From Maribacter huludaoensis (GTDB lineage Bacteria; Bacteroidota; Bacteroidia; Flavobacteriales; Flavobacteriaceae), in assembly GCF_029350945.1 (NCBI RefSeq), contig NZ_JARKMS010000003.1:368969-432968 (forward strand): 64,000 nucleotides of DNA, given 5' to 3'. Shown here piece after piece: positions 25,777 through 35,491 of this stretch. Each line of letters starts with the position of its first letter. Position 1 is the first letter of the stretch. A model generated the notes under the pieces. That model made no database searches and was not told where the DNA came from. It worked only from the letters and a program-made list of their open reading frames with translations. The position numbers and the translations under genes were made by a program.

Positions 25777-25880
25777 ATTTATTGGCACCGCCAAAGGGTA
25801 TCATACCCCGAGGCTTGCCTTGAATTTAAATGTTTGTTTTACTTTGAATACCTCATGGGCTTTCCCTGAGGGGCTTTAAT
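25777..25880 (-). ncRNA. Structured intergenic repeat, copy 3 (candidate RNA element)
   Basis: Third copy of the element. The 5' hairpin here is perfect apart from a bulged A: CCTCAGGG/CCC-A-TGAGG. The central stem keeps GGGTAT/ATACCC while the single loop base differs from copies 1 and 2. It sits between the catalase stop (25924) and the fasciclin start, about 10 nt from the latter, so it would form the 5' leader if transcription starts within or above it. Confidence 0.6.
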
Positions 25881-25923
25881 TATTTAGATTAAAAGCTCGG
25901 CACATATTGCCCCGAGCATTTTT

Positions 25924-28053
25924 TTATACCGGAACTTTATCAGAATGTTCTCTTCTATCCCAGTTTCTATGTTTGGCAATACTTTTAATGAACTTATCTG
26001 TTGAATCGTTGATATGTATTGCGCCATCTTCTTTAAAGTTAGCTACGAACGTATGATCTAATACATTTTCACCTTCCTTATCTGCTGCAATTGCCTTGCA
26101 GTATTTGAAAGTTTCATTAATGAATTTTATATATTTTCCATTTTCAACAATGGTGCTAACGGACTTTTCACCACCTGGAATGTAAATGGCATCGAAAAGA
26201 ACGCTTTCTGTTGTTGCAATTGCTGCATCTACTTTATGTTCCTTTCCTTTATCACATTTAATGGTGCCACCATGTGGAGCAACAATTTTTAACATAGCAC
26301 CTTCTTTTTCCAATGCTTCTTTAATTGGAGAATAATCGCTCATGCTGAAACCATCTGCGGCTAAAATTGCAATTTGTCTTGTGGCAATGCTATCGAATTT
26401 GGTGTGTGCCATGCTAAGGGCTTTAGATTTTTCTAAATAGATTTTCTTTTTTCCTGGTTGGTGCTTTTTCACATCGGCATCAGCACCAATTGCTTGATTT
26501 ATTGGTTGCTCTATTTCTTTTGGAATATCCATTCCCAGTCCTTCCCCTACTTTGTTGGCAAGATCCGTATCTATTTGTGCTATTAACCATAGCATACGTT
26601 CTTTAATATGTTCATGGTTACATTTGCCCAACTCAAAGGTATATGCAGCTGCAACATGTTCTTTTTCCCAGTCTGCCAAACTTCTATAAAATAGCGCTGG
26701 TTGAGAAAAATGATCGCTAAAACTTTCACTACGTGTTCTTATTTTTTTGGCATCTATACGTTCTTCATATGAATGAAATGCTCCCTCTGCCATTTTGGAT
26801 AAATGAGGACAACCACCACTTAAACTATTTGGAAAATAAGCTGTTTGTCCTTTTGGAATTTCCATTTGCATGTAGGCATCACGTTGATTGTTATGTGTGT
26901 CCACTACAGGTCTGTTAATGGGAATTTGATGAAAATTCGGGCTGCCTAATCGGGATAATTGTGTGTCCCTATATGAGAATAATCGCCCCTGTAATAATGG
27001 ATCGTTTGTAAAATCGATTCCCGGTACTATGTGTCCGGGTAAAAATGCTACTTGCTCCGTTTCTGCGAAAAAGTTGTCAGGATTTCTGTTCAAGGTCATT
27101 TTACCAATAATTTTTACCGGTACCATTTCCTCTGGTATTAATTTAGTGGGGTCCAAAAGGTCAAAGTCATATTTATGCTCATCTGCTTCTGGAATAATTT
27201 GTAGACCTAATTCCCATTCAGGGTACTGCCCTGCTTCAATAGCATCCCATAAATCCCTTCTATGAAAATCTGGATCGGCACCGTTAATTTTTACGGCTTC
27301 TTCCCATGTTACAGAATGCACCCCTAAAGTTGGTTTCCAATGAAATTTTACAAAATGCGCCTCCCCTTTGTCATTGATCAATCTAAAGGTGTGAATACCG
27401 AACCCTTCCATCATCCGCAAGCTTCTAGGAATAGCTCTATCGCTCATTGCCCAAATATGATTGTGTAAAGTTTCTGTTGTCAGTGAGACAAAGTCGTAGA
27501 ATGTATCGTGAGCAGATGCAGCTTGCGGAATCTCTTTATTAGGCTCTGGTTTAACCGAATGTATTAGATCGGGAAACTTCATGGCATCTTGAATAAAGAA
27601 TATAGGCATGTTGTTTCCAACAAGGTCCCACGTGCCCTCTTGTGTATAGAATTTTACGGCAAACCCTCTTACATCTCTCGCTAAATCAGGTGATCCCTTT
27701 GACCCGGCAACTGTAGAAAAACGTACGAATACGGGTGTTTTACGTTTAGTATCCGTAAAAATACCCGCTTTACTATATTCTTCTATACTTTCATATAATT
27801 CAAAATAACCATGTGCAGCACTGCCGCGGGCATGTACAATCCGCTCCGGTATACGCTCATGGTCAAAATTTGTAATTTTCTCTCGTAATAGAAAATCTTC
27901 TAACAAGGTTGATCCTCTTTCGCCTGACTTTAGACTGTTATTGGTGTCGTTGACTTTAAGCCCTTGATTTGTAGTAAGGGGCTTACCTGTCATATCTTTT
28001 CTGAAATTTTCTAAGTCCTTAATCTTAGAAGTCTCGTTATTATCTTTTTCCAT
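25924..28053 (-). CDS. katE: Large-subunit catalase HPII
   Basis: A clade-2 catalase of about 709 aa. Core motifs: active-site His in RIVHARGSAAHG, Asn in VGNNMPIFF, and the haem-ligand Tyr region RLFSYRDTQLSRLG. The C-terminal ~150 residues form the DJ-1/PfpI-like domain typical of KatE (ILAADGF, YIPGGEKS). I choose ATG 28051-28053 (MEKDNNET) over the longer frame. KatE removes hydrogen peroxide in the cytoplasm, usually in stationary phase. Confidence 0.93.
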   Translation of the reverse strand: MEKDNNETSKIKDLENFRKDMTGKPLTTNQGLKVNDTNNSLKSGERGSTLLEDFLLREKITNFDHERIPERIVHARGSAAHGYFELYESIEEYSKAGIFTDTKRKTPVFVRFSTVAGSKGSPDLARDVRGFAVKFYTQEGTWDLVGNNMPIFFIQDAMKFPDLIHSVKPEPNKEIPQAASAHDTFYDFVSLTTETLHNHIWAMSDRAIPRSLRMMEGFGIHTFRLINDKGEAHFVKFHWKPTLGVHSVTWEEAVKINGADPDFHRRDLWDAIEAGQYPEWELGLQIIPEADEHKYDFDLLDPTKLIPEEMVPVKIIGKMTLNRNPDNFFAETEQVAFLPGHIVPGIDFTNDPLLQGRLFSYRDTQLSRLGSPNFHQIPINRPVVDTHNNQRDAYMQMEIPKGQTAYFPNSLSGGCPHLSKMAEGAFHSYEERIDAKKIRTRSESFSDHFSQPALFYRSLADWEKEHVAAAYTFELGKCNHEHIKERMLWLIAQIDTDLANKVGEGLGMDIPKEIEQPINQAIGADADVKKHQPGKKKIYLEKSKALSMAHTKFDSIATRQIAILAADGFSMSDYSPIKEALEKEGAMLKIVAPHGGTIKCDKGKEHKVDAAIATTESVLFDAIYIPGGEKSVSTIVENGKYIKFINETFKYCKAIAADKEGENVLDHTFVANFKEDGAIHINDSTDKFIKSIAKHRNWDRREHSDKVPV

Positions 28054-28211
28054 GGTATAGGGTGTTTTGTTAAGAGCGCTAAAATTATTGCTAACCTGTC
28101 GCAAACTTTAGCTGTGAAAAATTTAAAATAGGCTCAAATCAAAACATACTATATCACCTAATAATATAGATTTAGTAACAATCAATTATCAAGTAACACT
28201 TTTAAACACTG

Positions 28212-28394
28212 TTAATTTAAGAGTAGGCAAGCGAAAACATACTCAATTAGAAGGAAAAGAAAAGGGAACGTATTGTGGAGTTTATGATTTTGATAAACTC
28301 TATGTAATTTTTTTAATGAGGAATTTGTTTCAACATCTTGAGCAAAACCAAAGTGAGCAAATAAAATGCTAGCTATGATTATAAATTGTTTCAT
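28212..28394 (-). CDS. Small secreted peptide or gene remnant
   Basis: A 60-aa frame starting with a convincing signal peptide (MKQFIIIASILFAHFGFAQ, then DVETNSS). The rest is less protein-like in this frame. An A7 run lies just after DVETNSSL; with one A fewer, the frame would read NYIEFIKIINSTIRSLFFSF and stop, which looks more natural. It could be a small exported protein with a homopolymer indel or a decayed gene. The surrounding stretch (28054-28551) otherwise holds only an inverted repeat TTGGCAATTG/CAATTGCCAA (28512-28544). Confidence 0.35.
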   Translation of the reverse strand: MKQFIIIASILFAHFGFAQDVETNSSLKKLHRVYQNHKLHNTFPFLFLLIEYVFACLLLN

Positions 28395-28551
28395 TTAAGG
28401 TGCGTTTTTAATTAACACATTAAAAGTGAAACTTTATACTTCTTTACTAAAAAGGAATAGAAGTCTACCCTTTTTGTTTATACGGAAAGTAAAATTTTAT
28501 CGACGAATTTTTTGGCAATTGCCGAATACTTCAACAATTGCCAATATGTAA

Positions 28552-31548
28552 TTAGTTAAGTTGAGCCTTTTGTTTAACCGCCTGTAATTGTTGTTCTAAA
28601 TCTTTTAGGCGTTCAACTTCTTCGTTACCGGGTATTTTATCTGCACCCCCAACGATATATGATAAATATGCTATTTGTGGTACTAACATCTGCTGTGGAT
28701 ACGCTCCTTCATCATTTTTAATGGCTTTTAATACGCTCTCTAAAGACTCTTTTCTGTCCCCTTTACTTTTTTTGATTTCAGCCTCTAATTTCGATTGAAA
28801 TTTTCTGGCGTCGGTCAATAAATCCAATACTTTATTTTCAAAAGCTAAATGCGTTGCAATAATTTTTTCGTCAATACCTTCATCGGCTAATCGTGGGTCC
28901 ACTAAAATTTCAAATGGCTGCTCAAATGATTCATTATCAACCGTTAATTTAACAGTATAATTACCTGGTGGTACCATAGGTCCATTTTTGTAACTTCTAG
29001 AAGCCTTATCACTCCATGCTCCTTTTTGGCGCATATCCCATTGAAATCTGTTAATGCCTTTTTTAGTATTCAACGTATTATCAAAATAACTGAAAGACAT
29101 ACTTAAACTCATATTGTCCACTTCTTCTTTTGTGGATTTTGTTTTAGTGGAATCACTGCTAATAGTAGCGATAGTTTGTTTGCTGGCATCCAATATTTCT
29201 AATTGTACATTGTTTTTACCATCTTTTGGTAAGTAGTAATCAATAAGTACTCCGGTAGAAGAATAATCAGGAAATCCTTTTGATCTTCTAGGTGTTCGGT
29301 ATCTAATTGTATTATCCGGTTGAAATAATACAGGAGTATCTTTTAACAATGATATTGCATTATTTCTTAACGTGGTGATGTTGTCCAATACCCAAAAGCC
29401 GCGACCCATGGTGCTTAAAACTAAATCCCCTCTATAAATAGTAATATCGGTAATTGGTGTTACGGGCAAGTTCTGTTGAAACGGCTTCCAATCTTTGCCA
29501 TCGTTCATGGATACGAACATTCCATATTCAGTACCTGCAAACAAAAGCCCTTCTTGAACAGGGTCTTCTCGTAATACTTTGCTAGTATAGTCAGACGGAA
29601 TTCCGTTGGTCAACAACTCCCAAGTTTTACCATAATCTTCGGTTTTATAGAAATACGGGGTTGTATCTCCTAATAAATGTCTGTCAACGGACATATACGC
29701 TTTTGCGGGATTAAATTGAGAAGGTTCAATAGATTCCACTCTACCCCCTTTTGGCATTTTCTTAGGCGTTACGTTCGTCCAAGTTTGTCCGCCATCTTGC
29801 GTTAAAGAAACTACGCCGTCGTTGGAGCCTGTCCAAATCAATCCTTCTTTTATTTTAGATTCCCTAATAGAATATAAAGTGCTGTAATATTCTTCACCTG
29901 TGATATCCCTAGTGATCGGGCTCCCCGAGTTTACTTGTTTGTCGGACTCAAATGCGGTTAAATCTGGCGAGATGGTTTCCCAAATAACCCCGTCATTTCT
30001 GGTCTTATGTACAAACTGTGAGCCCATATAAACAACATCTGGATTATGTGGTGAAACATGAATTGGTGCTACCCTTTGAAATCTATATTTTAGGTCTTTA
30101 GGATTGTGCCCATAGATGTTGGATGCTCCAATAGAGTATTCCCTGCCAACTCCTGTAATCTTGTTATAAACACTAAAACGACCTTTACAGTTATTGTAAA
30201 CAATATTGTGATTGCCAGGTTTAGGAATAGTGGGTCCGGTTTCACAACCACCTACATCTATCATGGTCTGCGAGCTTCCTTGTACCGCTGTTGCACTTGG
30301 AGCAGAACTAGGTATGGCTATCGTTGTGTTATCTTGTTGCGCGCCATAGATCCAATAAGGATATTGATCATCTACAGCAACTTGATAGATTTCTGCGGTA
30401 GGTTGATTAAATTGAGAAGACCAGGTTTTGCCCCCGTTATGAGAAACATTGGCACCACCATCATTACACTGAATTAATAAATCTGGATTGTTAGGATTCA
30501 ACCATATATCATGATTGTCACCATGTGGTACGGACATCATTGTCCATGATTTGCCACCATCCGTAGATTTTAAAAGCGGATTGGCATTGGAATAGACAAT
30601 ATCAGGGTTTGTTGGGTCTAGTTCAATATTAGTGTAATAAAAAGGTCTATTTACAAGACCTGTATTGCTTGATGTCTGTACAAAACTTTTACCCTGATCA
30701 ATAGATTTGTATACTCCGCCCTCATCACCAGGCGCTTCAATTACTGCATAAAGAATACTTGAATCTACGGGGGATACGGCTAAATCTATTTTGCCGATCA
30801 ACCCCTGCGGCAGTCCCTCTTCCAATTTTATCCAGTCCTTACCTCCATTGACCGATTTATAAATACCGCCTTCTTTATTTTCACCACCAGAGATGATGGT
30901 CCAAGGAGTTCGTTGTGCTTTCCATGCGGCAGCGTAAACCACATTAGGATTGCCAGGTAACAATTCTAAATCGGCAAATCCCGTGGTATTGGATATATGC
31001 AACATTTTTGTCCAAGTAGTACCACCATCCACAGTTTTGTAAATACCACGCTCTTCATTTGCCTTAAATGCATTACCAATAGCGGCCACCCAAACCACAT
31101 TACTATTGGTAGGGTCAATTTCTACCGCTCCGATCTGTCCTGCATTTTCAAGTCCTATATTACTCCAGGTTTTACCACCGTCTATAGATTTGTATATGCC
31201 TTTACCACTTATGATATTACTTCGTAATCCATCAGAACCTGTACCAACATATACAATATTAGGATCGTTTAGCGCAACTTCAATGGCACCTATGGAGGGA
31301 GTATCAAAAAATCCATCAGATATATTGTTCCAAGTTGTGCCGTAATCATCGGTTTTCCATACACCAGCACCAGATGCACCTAAATAGAAGGTACCCGGTA
31401 ACATGGGTGTACCTGTAACCGTAGTTACACGACCACCTCTTTGCGGACCAATAGTTCTATATTCCAGTGCAGAAAAGTCTTGGGATAAAAGTGTTGTGGT
31501 AAGTAAAATAAACGATACGGAAGTAAGGTAACGAAATAGCGTTTTCAT
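28552..31548 (-). CDS. Secreted BNR/Asp-box repeat (VPS10-like) protein
   Basis: A 998-aa exported protein (signal peptide to about residue 22) dominated by BNR/Asp-box repeats in a beta-propeller: DDYGTTW, DGGKTW, DGGTTW, NGGKDW, DGGKSW, NGGKTW, DGGQTW, DYGKTW, NDGKDW. The arrangement is that of WD40/YVTN/BNR-like exported proteins common in Bacteroidota, related to sortilin-type propellers. The C-terminal ~250 residues include a beta domain (PPGNYTVKLTV) and a helical tail. Asp boxes are structural, so sialidase activity is not implied. Monocistronic. Confidence 0.82.
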   Translation of the reverse strand: MKTLFRYLTSVSFILLTTTLLSQDFSALEYRTIGPQRGGRVTTVTGTPMLPGTFYLGASGAGVWKTDDYGTTWNNISDGFFDTPSIGAIEVALNDPNIVYVGTGSDGLRSNIISGKGIYKSIDGGKTWSNIGLENAGQIGAVEIDPTNSNVVWVAAIGNAFKANEERGIYKTVDGGTTWTKMLHISNTTGFADLELLPGNPNVVYAAAWKAQRTPWTIISGGENKEGGIYKSVNGGKDWIKLEEGLPQGLIGKIDLAVSPVDSSILYAVIEAPGDEGGVYKSIDQGKSFVQTSSNTGLVNRPFYYTNIELDPTNPDIVYSNANPLLKSTDGGKSWTMMSVPHGDNHDIWLNPNNPDLLIQCNDGGANVSHNGGKTWSSQFNQPTAEIYQVAVDDQYPYWIYGAQQDNTTIAIPSSAPSATAVQGSSQTMIDVGGCETGPTIPKPGNHNIVYNNCKGRFSVYNKITGVGREYSIGASNIYGHNPKDLKYRFQRVAPIHVSPHNPDVVYMGSQFVHKTRNDGVIWETISPDLTAFESDKQVNSGSPITRDITGEEYYSTLYSIRESKIKEGLIWTGSNDGVVSLTQDGGQTWTNVTPKKMPKGGRVESIEPSQFNPAKAYMSVDRHLLGDTTPYFYKTEDYGKTWELLTNGIPSDYTSKVLREDPVQEGLLFAGTEYGMFVSMNDGKDWKPFQQNLPVTPITDITIYRGDLVLSTMGRGFWVLDNITTLRNNAISLLKDTPVLFQPDNTIRYRTPRRSKGFPDYSSTGVLIDYYLPKDGKNNVQLEILDASKQTIATISSDSTKTKSTKEEVDNMSLSMSFSYFDNTLNTKKGINRFQWDMRQKGAWSDKASRSYKNGPMVPPGNYTVKLTVDNESFEQPFEILVDPRLADEGIDEKIIATHLAFENKVLDLLTDARKFQSKLEAEIKKSKGDRKESLESVLKAIKNDEGAYPQQMLVPQIAYLSYIVGGADKIPGNEEVERLKDLEQQLQAVKQKAQLN

Positions 31549-31717
31549 TTTAGTGTACAGATAGGTTGGTTAAAACCTAAAGTTACTTAAACTTAAACGT
31601 AAAACATACCTAAAAAATCATTTTTGCGATTTCCATAATTGAAGGGTTTCTTATTGAGATTAGACCATATCTGAATAAGTAAAATTTGTGTTTTATAATG
31701 AAACTAAATGAATAAGC

Positions 31718-32554
31718 TTACTTATCCGCTTCTTTTAGCTTGTCATTTTCCCAGATGCCACTGATAACAGAACCTTCTTTTTTATGAAAAATGCCTTTAC
31801 CGTTGCGTTTATCATCTTTCCATTGCCCTTTATATTTTTCCCCATTGGGCCAAAAATAAGTGCCTTCACCGTTTCTCATATCATTTTTATAGCTGCCAAT
31901 ATAATATTGCCCATCTGCCCAATAAAAAGTACCGTTACCTTCGCGTAAATTGTCCTTCCATTCGCCCTCATACCTACTGCCCGTTTCCAATACGGCAATA
32001 CCTATACCATTGGCCTTATTATTTTTTACCTGTCCTACATAATGTAGTGCAGTACCTTTTTTACTGGTAAAACTTAAATATTCGCCAAAAGATTTGTTGT
32101 TCAACTGTTGGCGCATATTACTTATTTGTACACGCGCCTTTTCTAGTGCAAAACTTAAGGAATCAATACTTCTGATTTCGCTTTTAGTAACCGAAGCGAT
32201 AGCAGAAGAATCAACAGCTGTTTTTTCAGTCTCCTTTTCGGCGACATTTACACTGCTATTCTCCATTAACTTTTGTGCAAGAGCAATACGTAATGGTATA
32301 ACGGTATTCAATTCTTCATGGTTTTGTAAGGTGTTATTATAAGACTCAATGGCCTTATTATAATCACCCTTCATTAACACGGAGTCAATTGCAACTAACT
32401 CTTTATTGCCAGTAACCAATACATCTAGTTCATCTTTTGCCTTACTGCCCTCTCCAATTTCATTTTCAAGCGAATTTGATTTTATGCCAAAATAAATTAC
32501 CAATACAGTAAGTATAGCAAGTAAGCCGTAAAGTGTAATATCCTTTTTCTTCAT
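31718..32554 (-). CDS. Membrane-anchored MORN repeat protein
   Basis: A 278-aa protein with one N-terminal transmembrane segment (about 8-24), a helical/coiled region, and four to five C-terminal MORN repeats (YEGEWKDNLREGNGTF, YIGSYKNDMRNGEGTY, YKGQWKDDKRNGKGIF). Probably faces the periplasm. Last gene of a likely operon with the DUF2490 and large MORN-like proteins (23-nt gap). Confidence 0.82.
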   Translation of the reverse strand: MKKKDITLYGLLAILTVLVIYFGIKSNSLENEIGEGSKAKDELDVLVTGNKELVAIDSVLMKGDYNKAIESYNNTLQNHEELNTVIPLRIALAQKLMENSSVNVAEKETEKTAVDSSAIASVTKSEIRSIDSLSFALEKARVQISNMRQQLNNKSFGEYLSFTSKKGTALHYVGQVKNNKANGIGIAVLETGSRYEGEWKDNLREGNGTFYWADGQYYIGSYKNDMRNGEGTYFWPNGEKYKGQWKDDKRNGKGIFHKKEGSVISGIWENDKLKEADK

Positions 32555-32577
32555 ACTCTTTTAATTGCGGTACCTAT

Positions 32578-33411
32578 CTAGTCCGTTAAATGAATTTCTG
32601 GAAGTTTGTTCTTAACCTTTCTAAAATCTGGAGAGAAGTATACATGAAAGCGCATGGCCCAACTATGTTTAAAAAATCCGCCATTGGATAAATCTTGACC
32701 TTGGGAATACATGGCACCCGCAGCCACGGTCAATCTAGGTGTTAGTATATAACCTAAGGTAGTTGTAAGTCGTAAATCTTCCATAGGGCTGGCTACTACA
32801 GCTTTTCCACTCTGCATAATCAATTCTGCCTCTGGGGCTACGTACAATGTTTTTGGTTTTAACTTATGATTGTTCAATGGAATTTTCATTCTGAACATGT
32901 AACGCCATCTATTTCTAAAAATATACTCGCTGTTCTCGGCAAAACCTTGGGTCCATCTATGCTCTATACGAATACGGTGATAAATCATCATACTTTCCAA
33001 AGCCTGTGCAAATTGATACTGATGCCAAATACGCCATTCGGGCACTAAATTACGGTCAGTTGAAGCTTCGTCGGTATTAAAGTTCAAACGGAGTACACCA
33101 CCTAAACGTACATTGAAATATTTAGAATGTATATATCCAATTGCATGTCTGTTATAGACTTGGGCTACCTGACCTACAAAAGGAGTGTCTTCTGTTTCGG
33201 CTAATCTTAGGTGCGTTTGTGCGTCCCAAAACAAACGTTTGCCAATTCTAATATTCCCGTAGGTGTTAATCCAGGTTTTAGTAGTGAGGTCTTTATATTT
33301 AGAATACTCGGGTAATACCTCTGGCTCATCTTCTTGTGAAATACCATGGAATGCTGTTAGAAAACAAAACAAAAACAACCCTTTTATTATGTATGTACCA
33401 AACGATTTCAT
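32578..33411 (-). CDS. DUF2490 outer-membrane beta-barrel protein
   Basis: A 277-aa exported protein (signal peptide ends HGISQ) with alternating beta strands and aromatic girdles: WINTYGNIRIGKRLFW, EWRIWHQYQF, YHRIRIEHRWTQ, FRNRWRYMFR. This is the DUF2490 pattern, predicted to be an outer-membrane barrel of unknown cargo. It starts 3 nt after the preceding gene, so translation is coupled. Confidence 0.78.
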   Translation of the reverse strand: MKSFGTYIIKGLFLFCFLTAFHGISQEDEPEVLPEYSKYKDLTTKTWINTYGNIRIGKRLFWDAQTHLRLAETEDTPFVGQVAQVYNRHAIGYIHSKYFNVRLGGVLRLNFNTDEASTDRNLVPEWRIWHQYQFAQALESMMIYHRIRIEHRWTQGFAENSEYIFRNRWRYMFRMKIPLNNHKLKPKTLYVAPEAELIMQSGKAVVASPMEDLRLTTTLGYILTPRLTVAAGAMYSQGQDLSNGGFFKHSWAMRFHVYFSPDFRKVKNKLPEIHLTD

Positions 33412-33414
33412 AGA

Positions 33415-35370
33415 CTATTGCTTTGTGTTTTGTACATTCAACATTTCTAAAATTACTGTAGGTTCCTTTTCTTTTTTCAGCTTACGTTCCAGCTTTTTGG
33501 TATCCTTATCTTTCAACATTATTACCGTATGGTAAGTGGCGTTGATCTGCTCATGTAAATTGGTGGTGTTTTCACATGTAAGCGATTGTTCTATTTGCTC
33601 TAAGAAATAGGGCTCCAGAATTTTAGTGTAAGCAGATGTTATTCGTTTTTTTATGTCTTCATCCATTAAGGTTGCCATAAACGGATTCCAGATACGATCG
33701 GTATATGAATCTTCTATGGTACTTTTATATGTGGCCATTTTGGAAACCGTTACGGATAATTCATTTAATTTTTTTAAACAGGTAACCGTACTTCTAGCCG
33801 CCGTTAATCTGTTTTGGGCAGATTTTACTTTAGAATAATCGTTCAGGGTTGTGCTTGCAAACAATTTAATTTGCTTTAAAGCATTCGCATATTTCAGTGG
33901 TATGCTATCTTTATTTATTTCAATAAAAGTGACCAGTGAATCATTTTGTAATATGATTTCTTCTTCTAGATTTGCCAACTCATTTTGTCTTTTCTCTTGG
34001 GCCAGTGTTTCTTTTACTTCATCGGCAATTGCCAAAATACCGTCATACCCCATTTTTGCTATAGCTTGGAGATTTTCAATGTTTGAGTAAGATGGGTCAG
34101 TTAAAGAAGTAGTTGGAATAGAATATAATTTGGACGACATAACACTATCTATCTGCATCTCAATATCGATTTCAGATTTTGGCATTCCTGTGGGGAAAAC
34201 ATGATTCATTAGTTGCTGACGTGATGTATATTCTAAAATTCCTAAAGAATCATAACTTACAATTTCTTGAATAGGTTTAAGATAACTTTCCTTAAGGTAA
34301 AGTACCGTATTGTATTGATATGCCGTATTGGCATCAGATAATTTTAAAATATTAAGTTGTGAATTATGCAATATAGATTCACTTAACTCAATAGCTTTTT
34401 TATAGTAGGAAACCAAACTATCTACTTTTAACATATCTAATGAATCTAATGGGTAATAGGGAACCTTTACCTTAAATTCCGGAAGAAATTCAGATTTACC
34501 CAATTCTGACAAAATGTTGTCTACCTCTTGATAACGCGCTGCATTTTGTTTTAAAAGTTCAGGTAAACTGTTGTGGTGAAGAATATCAACATCTACTTGA
34601 GATAATTGAATTTCCAGTGCTTTAATATAACCTGCATCAAGATTTATAACTTTAGTTCTACCATTATAATCTTGGTAAGCTTTGATAGTTTTATGGTCAT
34701 TATCGTCATCAACCCTAATTAATTGTAAAATACCATCCCTAAAATACCAGCTTTCAGATTGGTCCATTCCATTTATTGGAAATAAAGACCACTCATCATG
34801 AGCCAAGCCGTCTCGTAAAAACCTTCCTATTAACGTGTAGTTTTCATTATTAATACTGAAATTCTGTTGCGGCACACCATCATTAAAAGAAACCACACTT
34901 TTAAATAAAGTACTGGAAATTTCAGAATCTTCTATTTGTTCCTCTAGTATAGTCCATTTACCATTGGGTTTCCCCATTTGAATTTTACCGCTTGCAGATT
35001 TCTGTATACCACTAACTAGAACACGATATTGGTAATCAATAACCTCAGATTGACTTTTGGAATTAAATTCCCCAAATTGAAATTTCCACGGTCCGTTTGC
35101 GGTACCATCAACAAAAGCACCTTTAAATTGAAAAGAATAATCTTGCTTTTGTAACAATTCTTGAAGATTGGACCGTAATACCAAAAAATCTCCATGCAGT
35201 ACGGTATCGTTATCAACAAGCTTGTAAGAAAATGTTGCCTTACCGTTATACTTTCCTATCTGTAAAGGACCGTTGTAAGTCTGAATTTCTTGAGCTTTCA
35301 AAGGAATGCCGATTCCAATGATAGCGAATACAAGAAATTGTAGTAATAGTTTGATAATTAGCCTAATCAT
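33415..35370 (-). CDS. Large exported protein with MORN-like N-terminus
   Basis: About 651 aa starting at ATG 35368-35370 (MIRLIIK); a frame five residues longer is open. After a signal peptide, residues ~30-240 contain spaced GxxNGxW units (TANGPWKF, GKPNGKW, GLAHDEW) resembling YwqK/MORN repeats; the rest is mainly helical with no family I recognise. With the adjacent DUF2490 barrel and MORN anchor protein it may form a trans-envelope complex; that is inference from operon structure (3-nt gap). Confidence 0.6.
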   Translation of the reverse strand: MIRLIIKLLLQFLVFAIIGIGIPLKAQEIQTYNGPLQIGKYNGKATFSYKLVDNDTVLHGDFLVLRSNLQELLQKQDYSFQFKGAFVDGTANGPWKFQFGEFNSKSQSEVIDYQYRVLVSGIQKSASGKIQMGKPNGKWTILEEQIEDSEISSTLFKSVVSFNDGVPQQNFSINNENYTLIGRFLRDGLAHDEWSLFPINGMDQSESWYFRDGILQLIRVDDDNDHKTIKAYQDYNGRTKVINLDAGYIKALEIQLSQVDVDILHHNSLPELLKQNAARYQEVDNILSELGKSEFLPEFKVKVPYYPLDSLDMLKVDSLVSYYKKAIELSESILHNSQLNILKLSDANTAYQYNTVLYLKESYLKPIQEIVSYDSLGILEYTSRQQLMNHVFPTGMPKSEIDIEMQIDSVMSSKLYSIPTTSLTDPSYSNIENLQAIAKMGYDGILAIADEVKETLAQEKRQNELANLEEEIILQNDSLVTFIEINKDSIPLKYANALKQIKLFASTTLNDYSKVKSAQNRLTAARSTVTCLKKLNELSVTVSKMATYKSTIEDSYTDRIWNPFMATLMDEDIKKRITSAYTKILEPYFLEQIEQSLTCENTTNLHEQINATYHTVIMLKDKDTKKLERKLKKEKEPTVILEMLNVQNTKQ

Positions 35371-35491
35371 CCCGCAAAAAAACAAAAATAGATTCAGACT
35401 AGTAAATAAGAAGCGGTAGATTTTTAGGTTTTTATTAAATGTTTTTAAACAATTGAGAATGAATCAATAAAAGTTCTTAAAGTTTGTGAAA

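Noticed and set aside
28512..28544. Terminator at TTGGCAATTG/CAATTGCCAA
   Set aside because: Inverted repeat is followed by A, not T, on the minus strand; kept only as a note under the small ORF.
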